Below, one piece after another: positions 1 through 10,588 of a stretch of 64,000 nt of DNA. Under the pieces are notes generated by a model. That model ran no database searches. It had not been told where the DNA came from and saw nothing but the letters and a program-made list of their open reading frames with translations. Where the stretch lies: NCBI GenBank assembly GCA_023627715.1, contig JAMAHW010000074.1:124001-188000 (forward strand). Reading direction: 5' to 3'. The stretch's first letter is position 1; every line of letters begins with the position of its first letter. The DNA is from Periconia sp. R9002. Lineage: Eukaryota; Ascomycota; Dothideomycetes; Pleosporales; Periconiaceae. A program made the position numbers and the translations under genes.

Positions 1-802
1 TTTCGTACACAGATCCCAAAGATGAAAAGGCCACGAAGAAGTCTAGATCGTCATTGGAGAACTCATTTTCCAAATTTATGGTGCCATCCACTTTGGGCTT
101 GAGCTGCCGTTCAACGCTACTGACAACGGCATTAACGAACAGTGTATCGTCCAGTACCAGCGCGCCATTTGCAACACCTGCAAAAGCCGGCATCGTCTCT
201 CGAAATTCGGATACAACCTGTTTAACTTGCGATGCATGAGTTACATCCATTGCTACGATGCGGACCTGAAGCCCGGAGCTTTGCTCTACGCCGAGGTTCT
301 GGAGCCAAGTCGTGTCCTTGGCGGGGTCTCGACTCGCAAGCACAATGTGTCGAGCGCCACATTGGACCATAAATCTGCATAGTGACTGCCCGAGTTCGCC
401 GGCTAAGCCAACCATGAGATATGTTTTTTCTGGCCAGAAGAGATTGTTGAAACTCAAGGGTGGTATCACGACTTCCAATGATTCCGTTCTCTTCCAATCT
501 AGTACGGGAGGATCACGCATGGGTTGCGATACGAGATCCCTCACGTTGCCTACACTGATGACCTGAGCAAGTGCTGCGTTGGCCCGATCGTTTGAGCTTT
601 TAGCAGAATGGTATGCGGCTGCAATGGCGGCTCCTGTATTTATTCGGGGGTCAAGCTGAAATCTGAAACTCTGAACGGAGCAATTGGCAGAAAAACAGGC
701 AGTAGTGTGGTCCACTGGCTTCTCAGAGAAACACAGAATATTTGTGACGTCCTCAGGTAACAGTTTTCGTACGGTCCTTGGCCGCGCAAGTGGGTGTATC
801 AT
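1..802 (-). pseudogene. 5'-truncated polyketide synthase, ketoreductase region (runs off left edge)
   Basis: The minus strand is open from an ATG at 802 to the window edge (267 codons) and encodes the C-terminal half of a fungal highly reducing PKS or PKS-NRPS. About 120 residues of linker are followed by the KR Rossmann start (motif TYLMVGLAGELGQSL), then GARHIVLASR, an MDVT acidic turn, the GVANGALVLDD block and the DLDFFVAFSSLGSV segment that carries the KR catalytic Ser. The family reduces the beta-keto group of the ACP-bound chain with NADPH. In intact enzymes KS, AT, DH and usually MT/ER precede this region. Here an in-frame TGA lies at 811-809 just upstream of the ATG, I find no usable acceptor that bypasses it, and an opposite-strand reductase gene starts only 320 bp away, so the N-terminal modules cannot be present in this orientation. 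I therefore call a truncated remnant. What follows the KR (ACP, NRPS) lies outside the window. Confidence 0.75.
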
Positions 803-1122
803 AATGTATCAATTTATCTGTAGGAACGAACCACTATATCCTTAGGAAACACAATGTGCAAAAGACAAGCTTTCATTGCAATGACATGGCACGTGTTAAG
901 TTCTTACATATGTACACAAAAAATTCGTATCATGTTCCTCTCGGGCCCGAGATGTACAGTGTAGCACGTGACACCCAACCAACTTCTCGCGCGGACTTAA
1001 GCAGGACCGACAGGCGTAAAGTCCAGAGGCGCTCTCTGGGTATCAACGATCAACACATAAATGGATATGATTTGTCCCTTCTTCGACTTTTGCCGACCAA
1101 ACACTCACCAACATTCTCCACT
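803..1122. promoter_or_regulatory. Divergent spacer between PKS remnant and SDR, with two E-box palindromes
   Basis: This 320-bp gap separates the start regions of the minus-strand PKS fragment and the plus-strand reductase. It contains two perfect CACGTG palindromes at 890-895 and 965-970. Such sites are bound by bHLH-type factors in fungi. A regulatory role is inferred only from position. Confidence 0.4.
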
Positions 1123-2168
1123 ATGGTCAGCTTCTCTCTTGTCAAGCAGAGAAATGACGCCTTTGCCAAACAACACGTAGACCACTCCCTTGTCGTCGTC
1201 TTGGCCGGCGCTACCAGCAATCTGGGCGCGGGTACACTCGAACACCTTGCCCGCATGTTACATGGGTCGACATTTTATGTTCTTGGGAGGTCAGCGGCCA
1301 AGTTCACCACTCAGCGCCAAACGCTCCAGCGGCTGAATTCCAGCTTGAAGATCGTTTTCATCGAGACCGATGTCTCACTACTTGCAGGCGTTGACGCAGC
1401 CTGCGAGCAAATTGCCTCGGCTGAGAAACGCGTAGACTACTTGTTCATGAGCCAAGGCTCCATTCCTCTCACCGTACCCCAGTGTGAGTACATGTGGCTT
1501 GCCACGCTCCGATGCCCCGCTTTCGTTAGGCTGACATGTCACGGTACGCAGATACAAAGGAAGGCATCGACACCTGTTTTGCCCTTTCTTACTTCTCGAG
1601 AATCCGTCTCATAAACAACTTACTGCCGCTGCTTCGCCAATCACCACGACCCCGCGTCCTGAGCGTGCTCAATGGCGGTAGAGAGAAGGCCATCAGGGAA
1701 GATGATATCGGCCTCGAGGATCCCCGTCATTACACTCCACGTGGGGCCATCAATCATACCACCACGATGACTAGTCTGGCCTTTGACGTGCTCGCGAGCA
1801 ATGACAAACAAATCACCTTTATGCACGCCTTTCCGGGTCTTGTGGCCACCGACAACTTCTCACGCCTTAAGGCCCCGGATTCTTATGGCTTTGTTGGCAG
1901 AATTATCCTGCCGCTGTTCTCTCGCTTCATCAGCACTATACAGTGGCTCTTTGGCATGTCTGCCGCAGACTGTGGCGCTAGACAAGCTTTTCTCCTCACC
2001 AGCGATAAGTATGGTCCAGGCGAGCCTTGGCGTATCGATCAAAGAAGCGATGCCGTGACCGCTCCTGGCGTGCTGCAGACGTATAGGGAGCGCAGCTGGG
2101 GTCACAAAGTCTGGGACTATACGATGCGGGTCTTTGAGAAGGTGTCAGCGCGAACGGCAGTGGAGTAG
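1123..2168 (+). CDS. Short-chain dehydrogenase/reductase of the PKS-cluster type
   Basis: Two exons, 1123-1483 and 1552-2168, joined through a codon split 1+2 (intron GTGAGT..ACGCAG, 68 nt), give 325 residues. The N-terminal dinucleotide-binding loop is GATSNLGAGT (about residues 31-40). The segment after the splice (TKEGIDTCFALSYFSRIRLINNLLPLL-like, then PRVLSVLNGG) is typical of a fungal SDR-like family often found beside polyketide synthases. The usual YxxxK catalytic pair is not evident: the equivalent region reads INHTTTMTSLAFD, as in other members, so the exact chemistry is uncertain. It is transcribed away from the PKS remnant across a 320-bp shared spacer, which suggests it belonged to the same pathway. 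The ATG at 1123 is preferred because translation from upstream ATGs adds residues with no family resemblance. Confidence 0.8.
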
Positions 2169-3331
2169 TCGCCGGGAAGTCATAGTTTGGGTGGCTAGTG
2201 CACCAGGCGTTATTTTCAAATTAGATATAGCGGTCATAAATCGCAGAGCCTCGAGTTTGTAGAGATCCTTAATCGTCCCAATACGTGATTTTCCGGTGTC
2301 AGCTTTCTTTCCTTGAATTTTCAAAGCTGACATGCAGATAAGCTCTATGCAAGTGACGCTCGAGACAGCGGTGATGACGTATTTTGGTAGCTAGTGAGTG
2401 AAAAATAGCATCAATGTTACTATTGGACCTGGCATGCGTACTGGCAATGACAATTAATTGACTAAACCCGCTGCTAGATATTCAAGGGCTACCTTCGAAA
2501 CCTCCGTATTCTAGGATTGCTAGCTAGGTTTGCCTCCCTCAACGAATAGTAAACATTGCGAGTCTATCTGGGCAAACAATTACCCGTTGGGCTACGGAGC
2601 TGATCCTAAAGAAAGAAGTTGGAGCGCGATTCGCATCTCTGTGCGTTGGGTATATAGTAAGGCTATCTTTCGGCGTTAAACTATCTTTTAGTATTAAGCT
2701 CTCTTTCGGCGTTAAGCTGTCGAGCGCCTATTCCACCAGAATAGGCGAGGTGCGTAGGTACATAGGGCATTAACTCTAGTTGCACTGTTAGTCTCGTCGC
2801 ATTAGTTGGTATTACTGTTTAGGAAAATTTATGCGGTTAAGGCCTTAGTACCCTGCTGTACGCGGTGTATCTGAGTAAGATTCTTGGTCTTCGTATTCCT
2901 ACCCGCTAGAGAAACTAATTAGGCAGAACGAAGCAATCGAATGTCAGGGTATGAGTCTTGGTGGAAGTCACAATGGAGGGCAAGAGCCGGACATCTACAT
3001 ACATAGGCAAATAGCTAGCGAGCACACCAATAATACACATCATACAGATCCACAACCCTGACATCGAAGCTAGACTAACTCCACACGTAGCTGAATGGGC
3101 ACAGATTCCATTCAACTTCGTATTCTTACCTGTTAGAAGGAATATATAATTGTATGCGAACGTGCGAGCCTGCGTTGTCTATACCTAGCTATATATGTCA
3201 TTGCGAGTTTTCGCAAGCTGCACGCTTATACGACCTTGCTAAAAGAATCTTTGAGCTGGCTGCATTATCCTGCAAAAAATCACAAAATCACAAATCTCTT
3301 GAGTGGGTAATTGACCATTTTTTGATTAGTC
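2169..3331. other. Gene-poor, repeat-relic stretch
   Basis: No convincing gene is visible. The sequence is AT-rich with many stops in all frames. It holds a three-unit 18-bp tandem repeat (2663-2716) and two diverged copies of a short block starting CGTATTC (near 2896 and 3119) that differ mainly by C/T changes. It probably consists of decayed repeated DNA. Confidence 0.5.
2663..2716 (+). repeat. Three tandem 18-bp units, middle unit transition-mutated
   Basis: Units 2663-2680, 2681-2698 and 2699-2716 share the frame CTMTCTTT..G..TTAAR. Units 1 and 3 contain CGGCG where unit 2 has TAGTA, which is C-to-T and G-to-A at four of five positions. Confidence 0.8.
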
Positions 3332-5716
3332 ATGTATGACATTCAAAGTTGCGACTCAGAGATGCCTAAACATCCCAACATCCGTGATGATTCACAAACT
3401 TATAAACAGTCAGATTCAATGGACAATGCCAACGACTTCTCGCTTCTGTCTCACAAAAAACAGCGTCCAGCGCTCGCCTGTGAGCAGTGCCGGAGGAAGA
3501 AGGTGAAGTATGCTTTGCCAAGCGCCACACCATCACGGCGAGGATTGATAATGACACAAAGTGCACAGGTGCGATCGAGATCTACCATGTCGACCCTGCG
3601 TAAAATCGAATATCAGAGCCTGCAGATATGTGCAAGACGGTCATTCAGAACTGACGAACGCCCCGTTCAAGCCCAATGACACCCAATTCTCCGTATTTGA
3701 ACAGAACTCGAGACGAACGTACATCACAGCACCTCTTCCAACACCGTCGAACACTGCTTTATCTTCTTCCGGTCGACCATCCGTATCTAACGAGAGCAGC
3801 AATTGTTCGCTTAGCCCAGGAGGTTTTCGTATGAACGATGGAGCCCTGCATGCCCCCATTATGTCTACGGACATCGCATTGCTCGGTATGCCAGCAGATC
3901 CGGACGCTGTATTCGATCGTACGCGAGAATCAGGAGACAGCATTGGGTTAAATTCAGAAATTAGTACGGGTAGTCATGGTCAAGCCCACAGTGCCCAACA
4001 GTTTTTGCTTGCGAATGTGCTCCCAACAACCAGCCCGAACGTCAGAGGTGTCTTTTCCAAAACGAGGTTCCATGGGCAGACCTCCTGGATCAACTACTTA
4101 ACTCAGGTAATTCAAGCATTCGGACATTATATCGGCTACGAAATAGTATTCTGATTGAGCTGTAGCACTTAGAAGCTCTGAAAACAATCTCAATCGGCTC
4201 GGAACATGACTTCACAAGCAGCGAGCCCACATTTGGGCAGTGCAAGGCTATCAGTCGTCAAATTAAGATGCGGGAAATTCGCACTGCACCGTTCTTGGGC
4301 TCTGCTAAGGACCTGTTACCTGATCGTGCGGTCTCAGACCAGCTAGTCCAGGCGTATCTCCGAACACTCCAGACTGTATTTGGAATCATCTACGTTCCTA
4401 CCTTTCGCGAGCAATACAAGTCATTCTGGGAAAACCCTGCATCAGTGGACGAAGCCTTCGTAATGTTGCTCCTGCTGGTCATGTGTAATGGTTCAACCTT
4501 CTGTGAGGGTGGAATTTCACGTGCAACAATTCTTCAGTGGATCCAGTTTGTCGCGACATGGCTTAGCCTACAGGAAGAGAAGGCATTTCTCAAGCTCGGT
4601 ACCCTCCGCATCCAATGCTTATTGGTGCTCGCTCGACAGGTCAACTTCGCGGAAGGGAACTTGACATGGCGCGCGACAGGATCTCTTATCCGCTCCGCTA
4701 TGCAAATGGGCATGCATATTGACCCAGAAACCTATCCTCAAAAAATGTCACAAGCAGAGATCGAATGTCGTCGTCGAATATGGGCAGCCATCCTGGAACT
4801 CGACCTTCAAGCCAGCATGGATTGTGGAACTATGGCGGCAATTGACCACTCGAGTTTCAACTGTAGGCCCCCTTCCAACATCGATGACGCAAGTATACAG
4901 ATGGGGGAATCCCCTACGCTTTTGCAGACCTCGAAGCCATTGGATGAACCAACTCAGTCCTCGGTGCAAGTTCTCTTGATGAAGACCATGTCTGTTCGGA
5001 TCAAGATAGTCAAGCATCTGAACGGAATTTCCTCCGATATGGCATACCAAAACACCATTGAACTAGACTCAGAGCTCCAGCATGTCATGGAGGAATGCTC
5101 TACCTATCTGAAGTCGTATCGAATGAGTAGTATGCCTCCTGCTCCATTCCAAACAAAACTTTTCCACCTCATGGTAGATAGGTTTCTGCTCAGTCTCCAC
5201 TACCCATTTGCCATTACGCATGACCCTTTACATTGCTACTCAAGAAATTGTTGCGTCGATACGTGCCTGTTTTTACTCTCTTTCTGGGCCTCACCAACCG
5301 ACGACTTCTCACGCTTACGGCTTAGTGGGGCGGGCATGTTCCGCAATGTATATATGCAGATAGCACTGTTCCTGTGCGGAGAGCTCATCAGCCAAGCAAA
5401 AGGTGGGCCGTACGTGAGACGTGCTTCCACAGTCCGGAGGGAGACGCGCGACGCCATCGAAGCTTGCCTGGAGTTAGCGGAGGCGCGTCTCGGCGAACAC
5501 GAAACGAACATTAACTTCCATGTCATTGTTTCATGTCTGCTGGCACGGGCAGATGCCATGCAATCTGGGAGTTGTGTGGAGCAAAAAGTCCCACATGCGC
5601 TTAGGGAAAGCCTCAAGACTTGTTGCAGTTTGCTCCGGACTCGGTCGCACGATTTGATGAATCTAGAAAATGCATGTTTTGATCTTCCCGATCTAGATTT
5701 GGTGGACTATCATTAG
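3332..5716 (+). CDS. Zn2Cys6 fungal transcription factor, probable cluster regulator
   Basis: Three exons (3332-3507, 3569-4106, 4166-5716) give a protein of 754 residues. Intron 1 (GTATGC..CACAG) falls inside the zinc cluster. Once joined, the cluster reads CEQCRRKKVKCDRDLPCRPC followed by Cys eight residues on, giving the six cysteines of a Gal4-type binuclear zinc finger at about residues 49-76. A Ser/Thr-rich linker follows, then a Fungal_trans-type regulatory domain beginning near the QLVQAYLRTLQTVFGIIYVPTFREQY segment, with the family's IWAAILELDLQASMDCG region. It acts in the nucleus as a sequence-specific regulator. Lying between the SDR and two P450 genes, it is the natural candidate for pathway-specific control of this block. 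Other in-frame start ATGs at 3362 and 3419 are possible. Intron 2 uses GTAATT..TGTAG and keeps phase. Confidence 0.85.
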
Positions 5717-6237
5717 TTTTACAGCCGTCATATGTAAACACTTGTAATTGCTAATCTTGCAAGTATTGAGCTATTCACGCGGGGATAGAAATAGCCCGCA
5801 CTCACAACACTTACCTCCACGTACAACTCTTCGAGTGTCTCTTCCCCCTAGAACTACACGCTTCTTAAGAGTAAGTAGAATACTAGGATAGTGTTTGTAT
5901 AAAATATTTTTTACCGTTATTTCTCTAATCTTACTATTAAAGAAAATTAATTTCTTTTTGTTATACTTTAAGTCTTTACTATAATGTGTAAGTGCGGCAT
6001 ATTCTAACACCCGCGTGATACCTAGGTAATTGATGGTTGATTCGTACTCGTCAAGTGTCTAGTCTACTTCTGGCGGATGATGGTAATGAGTGGGTTTGCA
6101 TTTATTTTTTGTATATCCACAGGGCTGCGACGTAGGTAACCACAGCATAATCTTTTGACCTCTTTGTGCCTTTATCCATCACGGTGCGCAAGTAGAAGAT
6201 AAGGCTTTGTGGCGTCCATGGTTACCTTTTAGGCAAT
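5717..6237. other. AT-rich spacer containing a dispersed repeat copy
   Basis: No gene is visible. Most of 5795-6080 is one copy of a dispersed repeat (see separate entries). The remainder is AT-rich. Confidence 0.5.
5795..6080 (+). repeat. Dispersed repeat, copy 1
   Basis: Shares recognisable blocks with 25700-25985 (same strand) and 32590-32745 (opposite strand): a CTCACAACACTTACC start (shared with copy 3), a GTAGAATACTAGGA block at 5876-5889 (all copies, GTGGAATACTAGGA in copy 2), AACACCCGC near 6006 and GTCTAGTCTACTT near 6057 (shared with copy 2). The copies differ mainly by transitions. Confidence 0.65.
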
Positions 6238-8169
6238 CTATCTCAATTTCGGCTCTGCTAGCCTCACGTATACCTGTTGTGCGCGGTGCGTGTTCATGTC
6301 ATCAGCTTTGAAGCTATTCACCGCCTCCGGCAGGCTCTGGAGCTCAAAGTTCCAAACAAGAAGACTAATAACGACCTTCAGCTCCGTCACAGCAAGCCTC
6401 ATACCTAGCGATCCAAGTCAGCGATTCATTCTCGAGTTGAAAAGTGAAAAATCTGGAGGATGAGCCCCACATACCGAAGCAGCTTCTTAAGCCGAACCCA
6501 TACGGATTCCCCGGTCCAGCCCGGTTGTTGAAGCTCACATTACCTTTTTCGTCTTGCACTAGCCATCTCTCAGGTCGAAATTTACTGATATCGGCATGGC
6601 TCCACTCGCCGTACCTGTCTTTCGAATCCTGGCTCGTTTGGCTTCGTTTGAACTCATCAACAGGCATGGTAGGGGATTAGTAGCTGGGGCCATTTGTGAG
6701 CATTAGCACATCGGTTCCTTTTGGAATGTGATGACCAAGTACAGTGGTGTCTCTTGTTGCCATTCTGATGACGGCCGGTACCGTGGTGCAACAACGGAAA
6801 TTCTCCTCAATAAAAGCATCGAGATAGGGCACGCTCGTCCTCATAATGTCTTTCGCTGATGGGACGCCGCCAGAGGTTGCAGCTCGCTTATGTGTCGCCC
6901 TCAAAGCAGCGCGAAGCTCGCTTTGTACTTGTTGGTATTGCGTGAGGTGCTTCACTGCCCAGCAGAGAGTGGTAGCGGTCGTTTCGTGGCCGGCTGAAAA
7001 TATGCCAAAAAGCTCATCTCTGATGGCCAAACTGTGAAACTGCGGTGCACGATTCTCGTTCTTTGCCATTTCCGCCTCGCGTTGCACTAGTAGATCTGTC
7101 GCGGATTTGATTTTGTCACCCTGGTCTGCATTCGTGGAGATCTTCTGCCAGGCTTCGTCCACTCGCTCCCGAATCATATTGTTCTTCCAGTTCCAAGCCG
7201 ATCTTAGAGATGGATAAAATTTCAATGCAAACGCGAGATGCTGTCTGGGAACAGGCGAGTTTTGCGCAATATGGAGGCTGTCAACGAGGGTTCTAGCTGA
7301 TTTGTATGCATCCGGGTCCTCCGCGATGGGAAATACTACAAATTCATCGACGTTCGGTGGGATGTCAATACTCTGCAGATTGGAGATACGAATCATCTGT
7401 CGCTCGATGGCGCCCAAGTTGTACCCGAATGTAACTCTGATGATCACATCGACCAGGTTCCTAATTATATCTCGGTCAACGTCGAAGGGCCGTCCACGAG
7501 CGAGCCGCATTCGTTCTTTCCAAAGCGCGACCAGATCCATCGTTGAGTCATGAAGGGCGGGACCAACGACGTCGTAGACAAAGTGAGGAGACATGGTGTC
7601 TCGTATCAAATGCCTATGCGCACGGAACGTGTCGTTGGTTTGCATCTGGATCCGTCAGCTGAAGGTAATAAGCTATTCAGGCCGACATACCCAGGCATGA
7701 TTTCCAGGCAACAAAGGCTCAAAGACCTCTTTGATGTATGTCGAGCGATCGAACTCTCCTTGACGGTTCATTTGGATGTCGTACGATTCTCGGAAATCTG
7801 TAATAACGACCCACGGCTTTCCAAATGGTCGCATGAACATCTGGATAATCGGAGAGTCAAGCTCAATGCACAGATGTCGAACATAGCTCCAGATCTCTTT
7901 TGTCTCCGCTCGCCATTTCAGAAACTGGGGGTTTTAGAACGCGTAAAGTCTAATTTCCAAATGTCTCTTACATCTGGTGCGTCCCCAAGAAGCTTTTTTG
8001 CACTAGTCTTCTTGTATGGAATTCCCGGAATAGGTTTTGGTAAAATTGTGCGGTATACAAAGGCTACGAGTAGTAGGATGATAGATGCGCCAGCAGTGAT
8101 AGCAGGCGAGGAAACCATCATGATCGTCGGCTGTGGGGGCTCGGAAGGACTGTCGTAGGGGAGGGCCAA
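6238..8169 (-). pseudogene. Cytochrome P450 interrupted by an in-frame TAA
   Basis: Exons 8169-7972, 7924-7691, 7645-6475 and 6404-6238 join in phase with GT..AG introns and would encode about 588 residues. An N-terminal membrane anchor is followed by the I-helix AGHETTATT, the ExxR motif (ENFR) in the K helix, FRPERW and the haem-binding loop YGFGLRSCFG. The last exon restores a normal P450 tail (TELKVVISLLVWNFEL). Codon 467 (6679-6677) is TAA, inside a segment that should read LTNGPSY-x-SPTMPV. The frame continues perfectly on both sides and no intron can remove it. A product ending there lacks the haem cysteine and would be inactive. CAA to TAA fits a RIP-type C-to-T change, and a repeat copy lies about 160 bp beyond the 3' end. 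It is divergent to the next P450. A sequencing error or stop read-through is the alternative. Confidence 0.85.
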
Positions 8170-8544
8170 GGCAGAAAAAGACGAGTGGAAGGCGTAGTCA
8201 AAACAAAGCTTTAACGTGGAAGGTCTTCGTGCACCTTACCAATGTTATTTCGTGAGAGATTCTTCTTTCAAATCTATAGATTGCAAAATGGACATATGAG
8301 CAAGCCGTAAGAATGCGTTCATCCAATCAGCGACTTGTATGTTTGATGCCGGAGAGCGTCCAAATTGGGAAGTAATATACCGAGCCCCAATTTTTCCGCT
8401 GTACTTTTATGCATGCTAGAAATGAGCATTGCTGACCGAATTACTCAAGTCACGGGTAGACTCTAGTCTTATGACGAACTAAACAAATGCTAGTGCCCTG
8501 ATCGATTGATTTTGCATTGTTGGCCTCGAAATTCTCAGAACAAA
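8170..8544. promoter_or_regulatory. Bidirectional promoter region between two divergent P450 genes
   Basis: A 375-bp head-to-head spacer lies between the two start codons and includes a CCAAT box near 8323-8327. No other feature is recognised. Shared control of the pair is inferred from layout. Confidence 0.45.
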
Positions 8545-10291
8545 ATGTTTCCAATCTCTTTAACAGCTGCGTTCCTTGTGCTTGTGTACTGGCTCAGTAG
8601 CGCTTATCTCAATTACGTTCAGTATGAGCGTACCCGAGCTCAGTTTGGTTGTCCGCCTCTCAAGCGCTGGCCTGGCTGGGATCGAGTCTTGGGGCTGGAC
8701 TATGTCTATGCGATGCTAAAGTCACTCAAAGAAAATCGCTTTCTAGAGTTTCAGAAAGAAACTTACTCCGCTGGAAAAGGTGCCAAAGTTTGGACAGCCA
8801 ATTTCCTGGGCAACCGTATGTTGAACTCCAGATACAGAGTTATTTTCATGGCGACATCACGTAGCGTGGCGTATTGAGACACTGATCAAGTACTGTAACC
8901 ACCCTAGTTACATTTAACTAACTTCGTACTCGCGATATAGGTATGGTCTATAGCTCTGCGCCGGAGAACATGAAGGCCATGTCGACGTTCCAAAAAGATG
9001 CTTTTGCTGTGGAGCCGATACGAATAGCCAATGGAGCCATCACTCCGTTTCAGGGGCGTGGTGTCAGCTCTTCCGACGGCGCAAAATGGCAAGAGTCGAG
9101 GGACCTCGTCAAGCCCTACTTTGAGCGCGCCGGTTTCGCCAACCTGGAACGTCTGGGCCAGCATGTTGACCGGCTGTTAAGTAAGATTCCAGAAGATGGT
9201 ACAACAATCGACATGCAACCACTGTTTCAGCGATGGGTAAGCTACCTGATCACGTTACGTGTTATGCACCGACTGAAGTTGCAACAGTTCCTTGATACAT
9301 CGACGGAATTCCTTTTCGGAGAGACTGTAAACTCGCTAGATAACCCCGAGCATCAGTGGCCGCATGAAGAGATGGTGAAGGTTATGCAAGGCCTACGAGT
9401 TCGCCTCCAGCTGAGCTCGTTCCTATTCTTGCATAGGGACAAGGAGTGGTTTGCAGCGTGCAAGCGTATCCACGCATTTCTTGACGCCTATATCGATAAA
9501 GCTTACGCGGATTTGGAAAAAGAAAAGAAAGGCATACCAGCTAAGCACAAGGACGGAAAGCCAAGAGACGACTTCCTTTGGACAATCGCTCGCAAGGTGC
9601 CAGACAAACTGGAACTCCGCACGCAGCTGACTGGTGTATGGATTCCTTCGAACGAAACGACATCCATCCTGATGAGTAACACGCTTTTCGCTCTGGCGAG
9701 AAACCCGCGAGTGGTGGAGAAGCTGAGAAGAGAAATCATTGATTTTGGTGACAAGCCTTTGACATTTGAGGCACTGCGATCTTTGGAATACTTGAGATGG
9801 ACGGTCAATGAGAGTGAGCACGACACCAGCTGTTTCTCTTCTATTGCTCATGCTAACATGCTTTCCAAACAGGCCATCGCCTCTATCCTGTGAGTCTGCA
9901 AACAGTGCGAGCATGTATCAAAGACACTTGTCTTCCTACTGGCGGAGGTGAAGACGGCAAGGCACCGACATTTTGTGCGAAAGGCGACATCGTCCACTGT
10001 AACCGATACCTCATGCACCGCGACGCTGAGATTTGGGGACCAGATGCGGAAGAATTCCGACCAGAGCGATGGGAGCGGGCGCGCCCAATGTGGGGATTCG
10101 TGCCTTTCGGCGGCGGTCCACGAATCTGCCCGGCCCATATCATGGTAGACACAGAGTGCAGCTATACCATCTTGAGGATTTTGCAAAGGTTTAAAGCGAT
10201 TGAGGCTCGTGATGACGAGCCTTACACTGCAGTCATGCGGGTGGGTCCTTCTTCGAAGAATGGGTGCCAGGTCGCTTTTGTTCCGGCTTGA
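8545..10291 (+). CDS. Cytochrome P450, CYP52-like (alkane/fatty-acid hydroxylase type)
   Basis: Four exons (8545-8815, 8941-9236, 9288-9813, 9873-10291) give 503 residues. An N-terminal membrane anchor (residues 2-20) is followed by the family's [12 protein letters not shown] segment, the substrate-region block [12 protein letters not shown], the I-helix SNETTS, the ExxR in NESHRLYP, FRPERW and the haem loop [10 protein letters not shown] with the thiolate Cys. CYP52-like enzymes hydroxylate fatty chains at the ER membrane with P450 reductase. In this context it may oxidise a polyketide chain, which is inference. Exon 1 ends one base into an Arg codon. The 125-nt first intron is longer than the others, but its GTATGT donor and ATATAG acceptor restore a perfect family match ([12 protein letters not shown]). 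The second intron is 51 nt and has no stop. Unlike its divergent neighbour, no inactivating change is visible. Confidence 0.88.
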
Positions 10292-10588
10292 TAGCCGAAG
10301 TGCCCCAAGTCTTAGGTATATCAATCATTTGGGATAGTATTCACGTCGTACTGAAGATATGAATGTTGTACCCCAATTCTTATAATTAATTGTATTGTGA
10401 TTTGTCCCTAGAAGTTCGGAATTGCCGAATTGGGTATCGCGCTAATCCGTCTCCTTAGCATGATCCTCCGCTGTCGGCATTAAAAGGTGCCATCACACGA
10501 CGACAATACGCACATTGATCTTTACATCTTCTAAATTGCAGACGCACAATACATAACAACTATTCAACACTCAATCCCTACACTATCA

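Noticed and set aside
7550..8158. 202-codon plus-strand frame
   Set aside because: It overlaps exons of the minus-strand P450 on the other strand, whose spliced product matches the family throughout.
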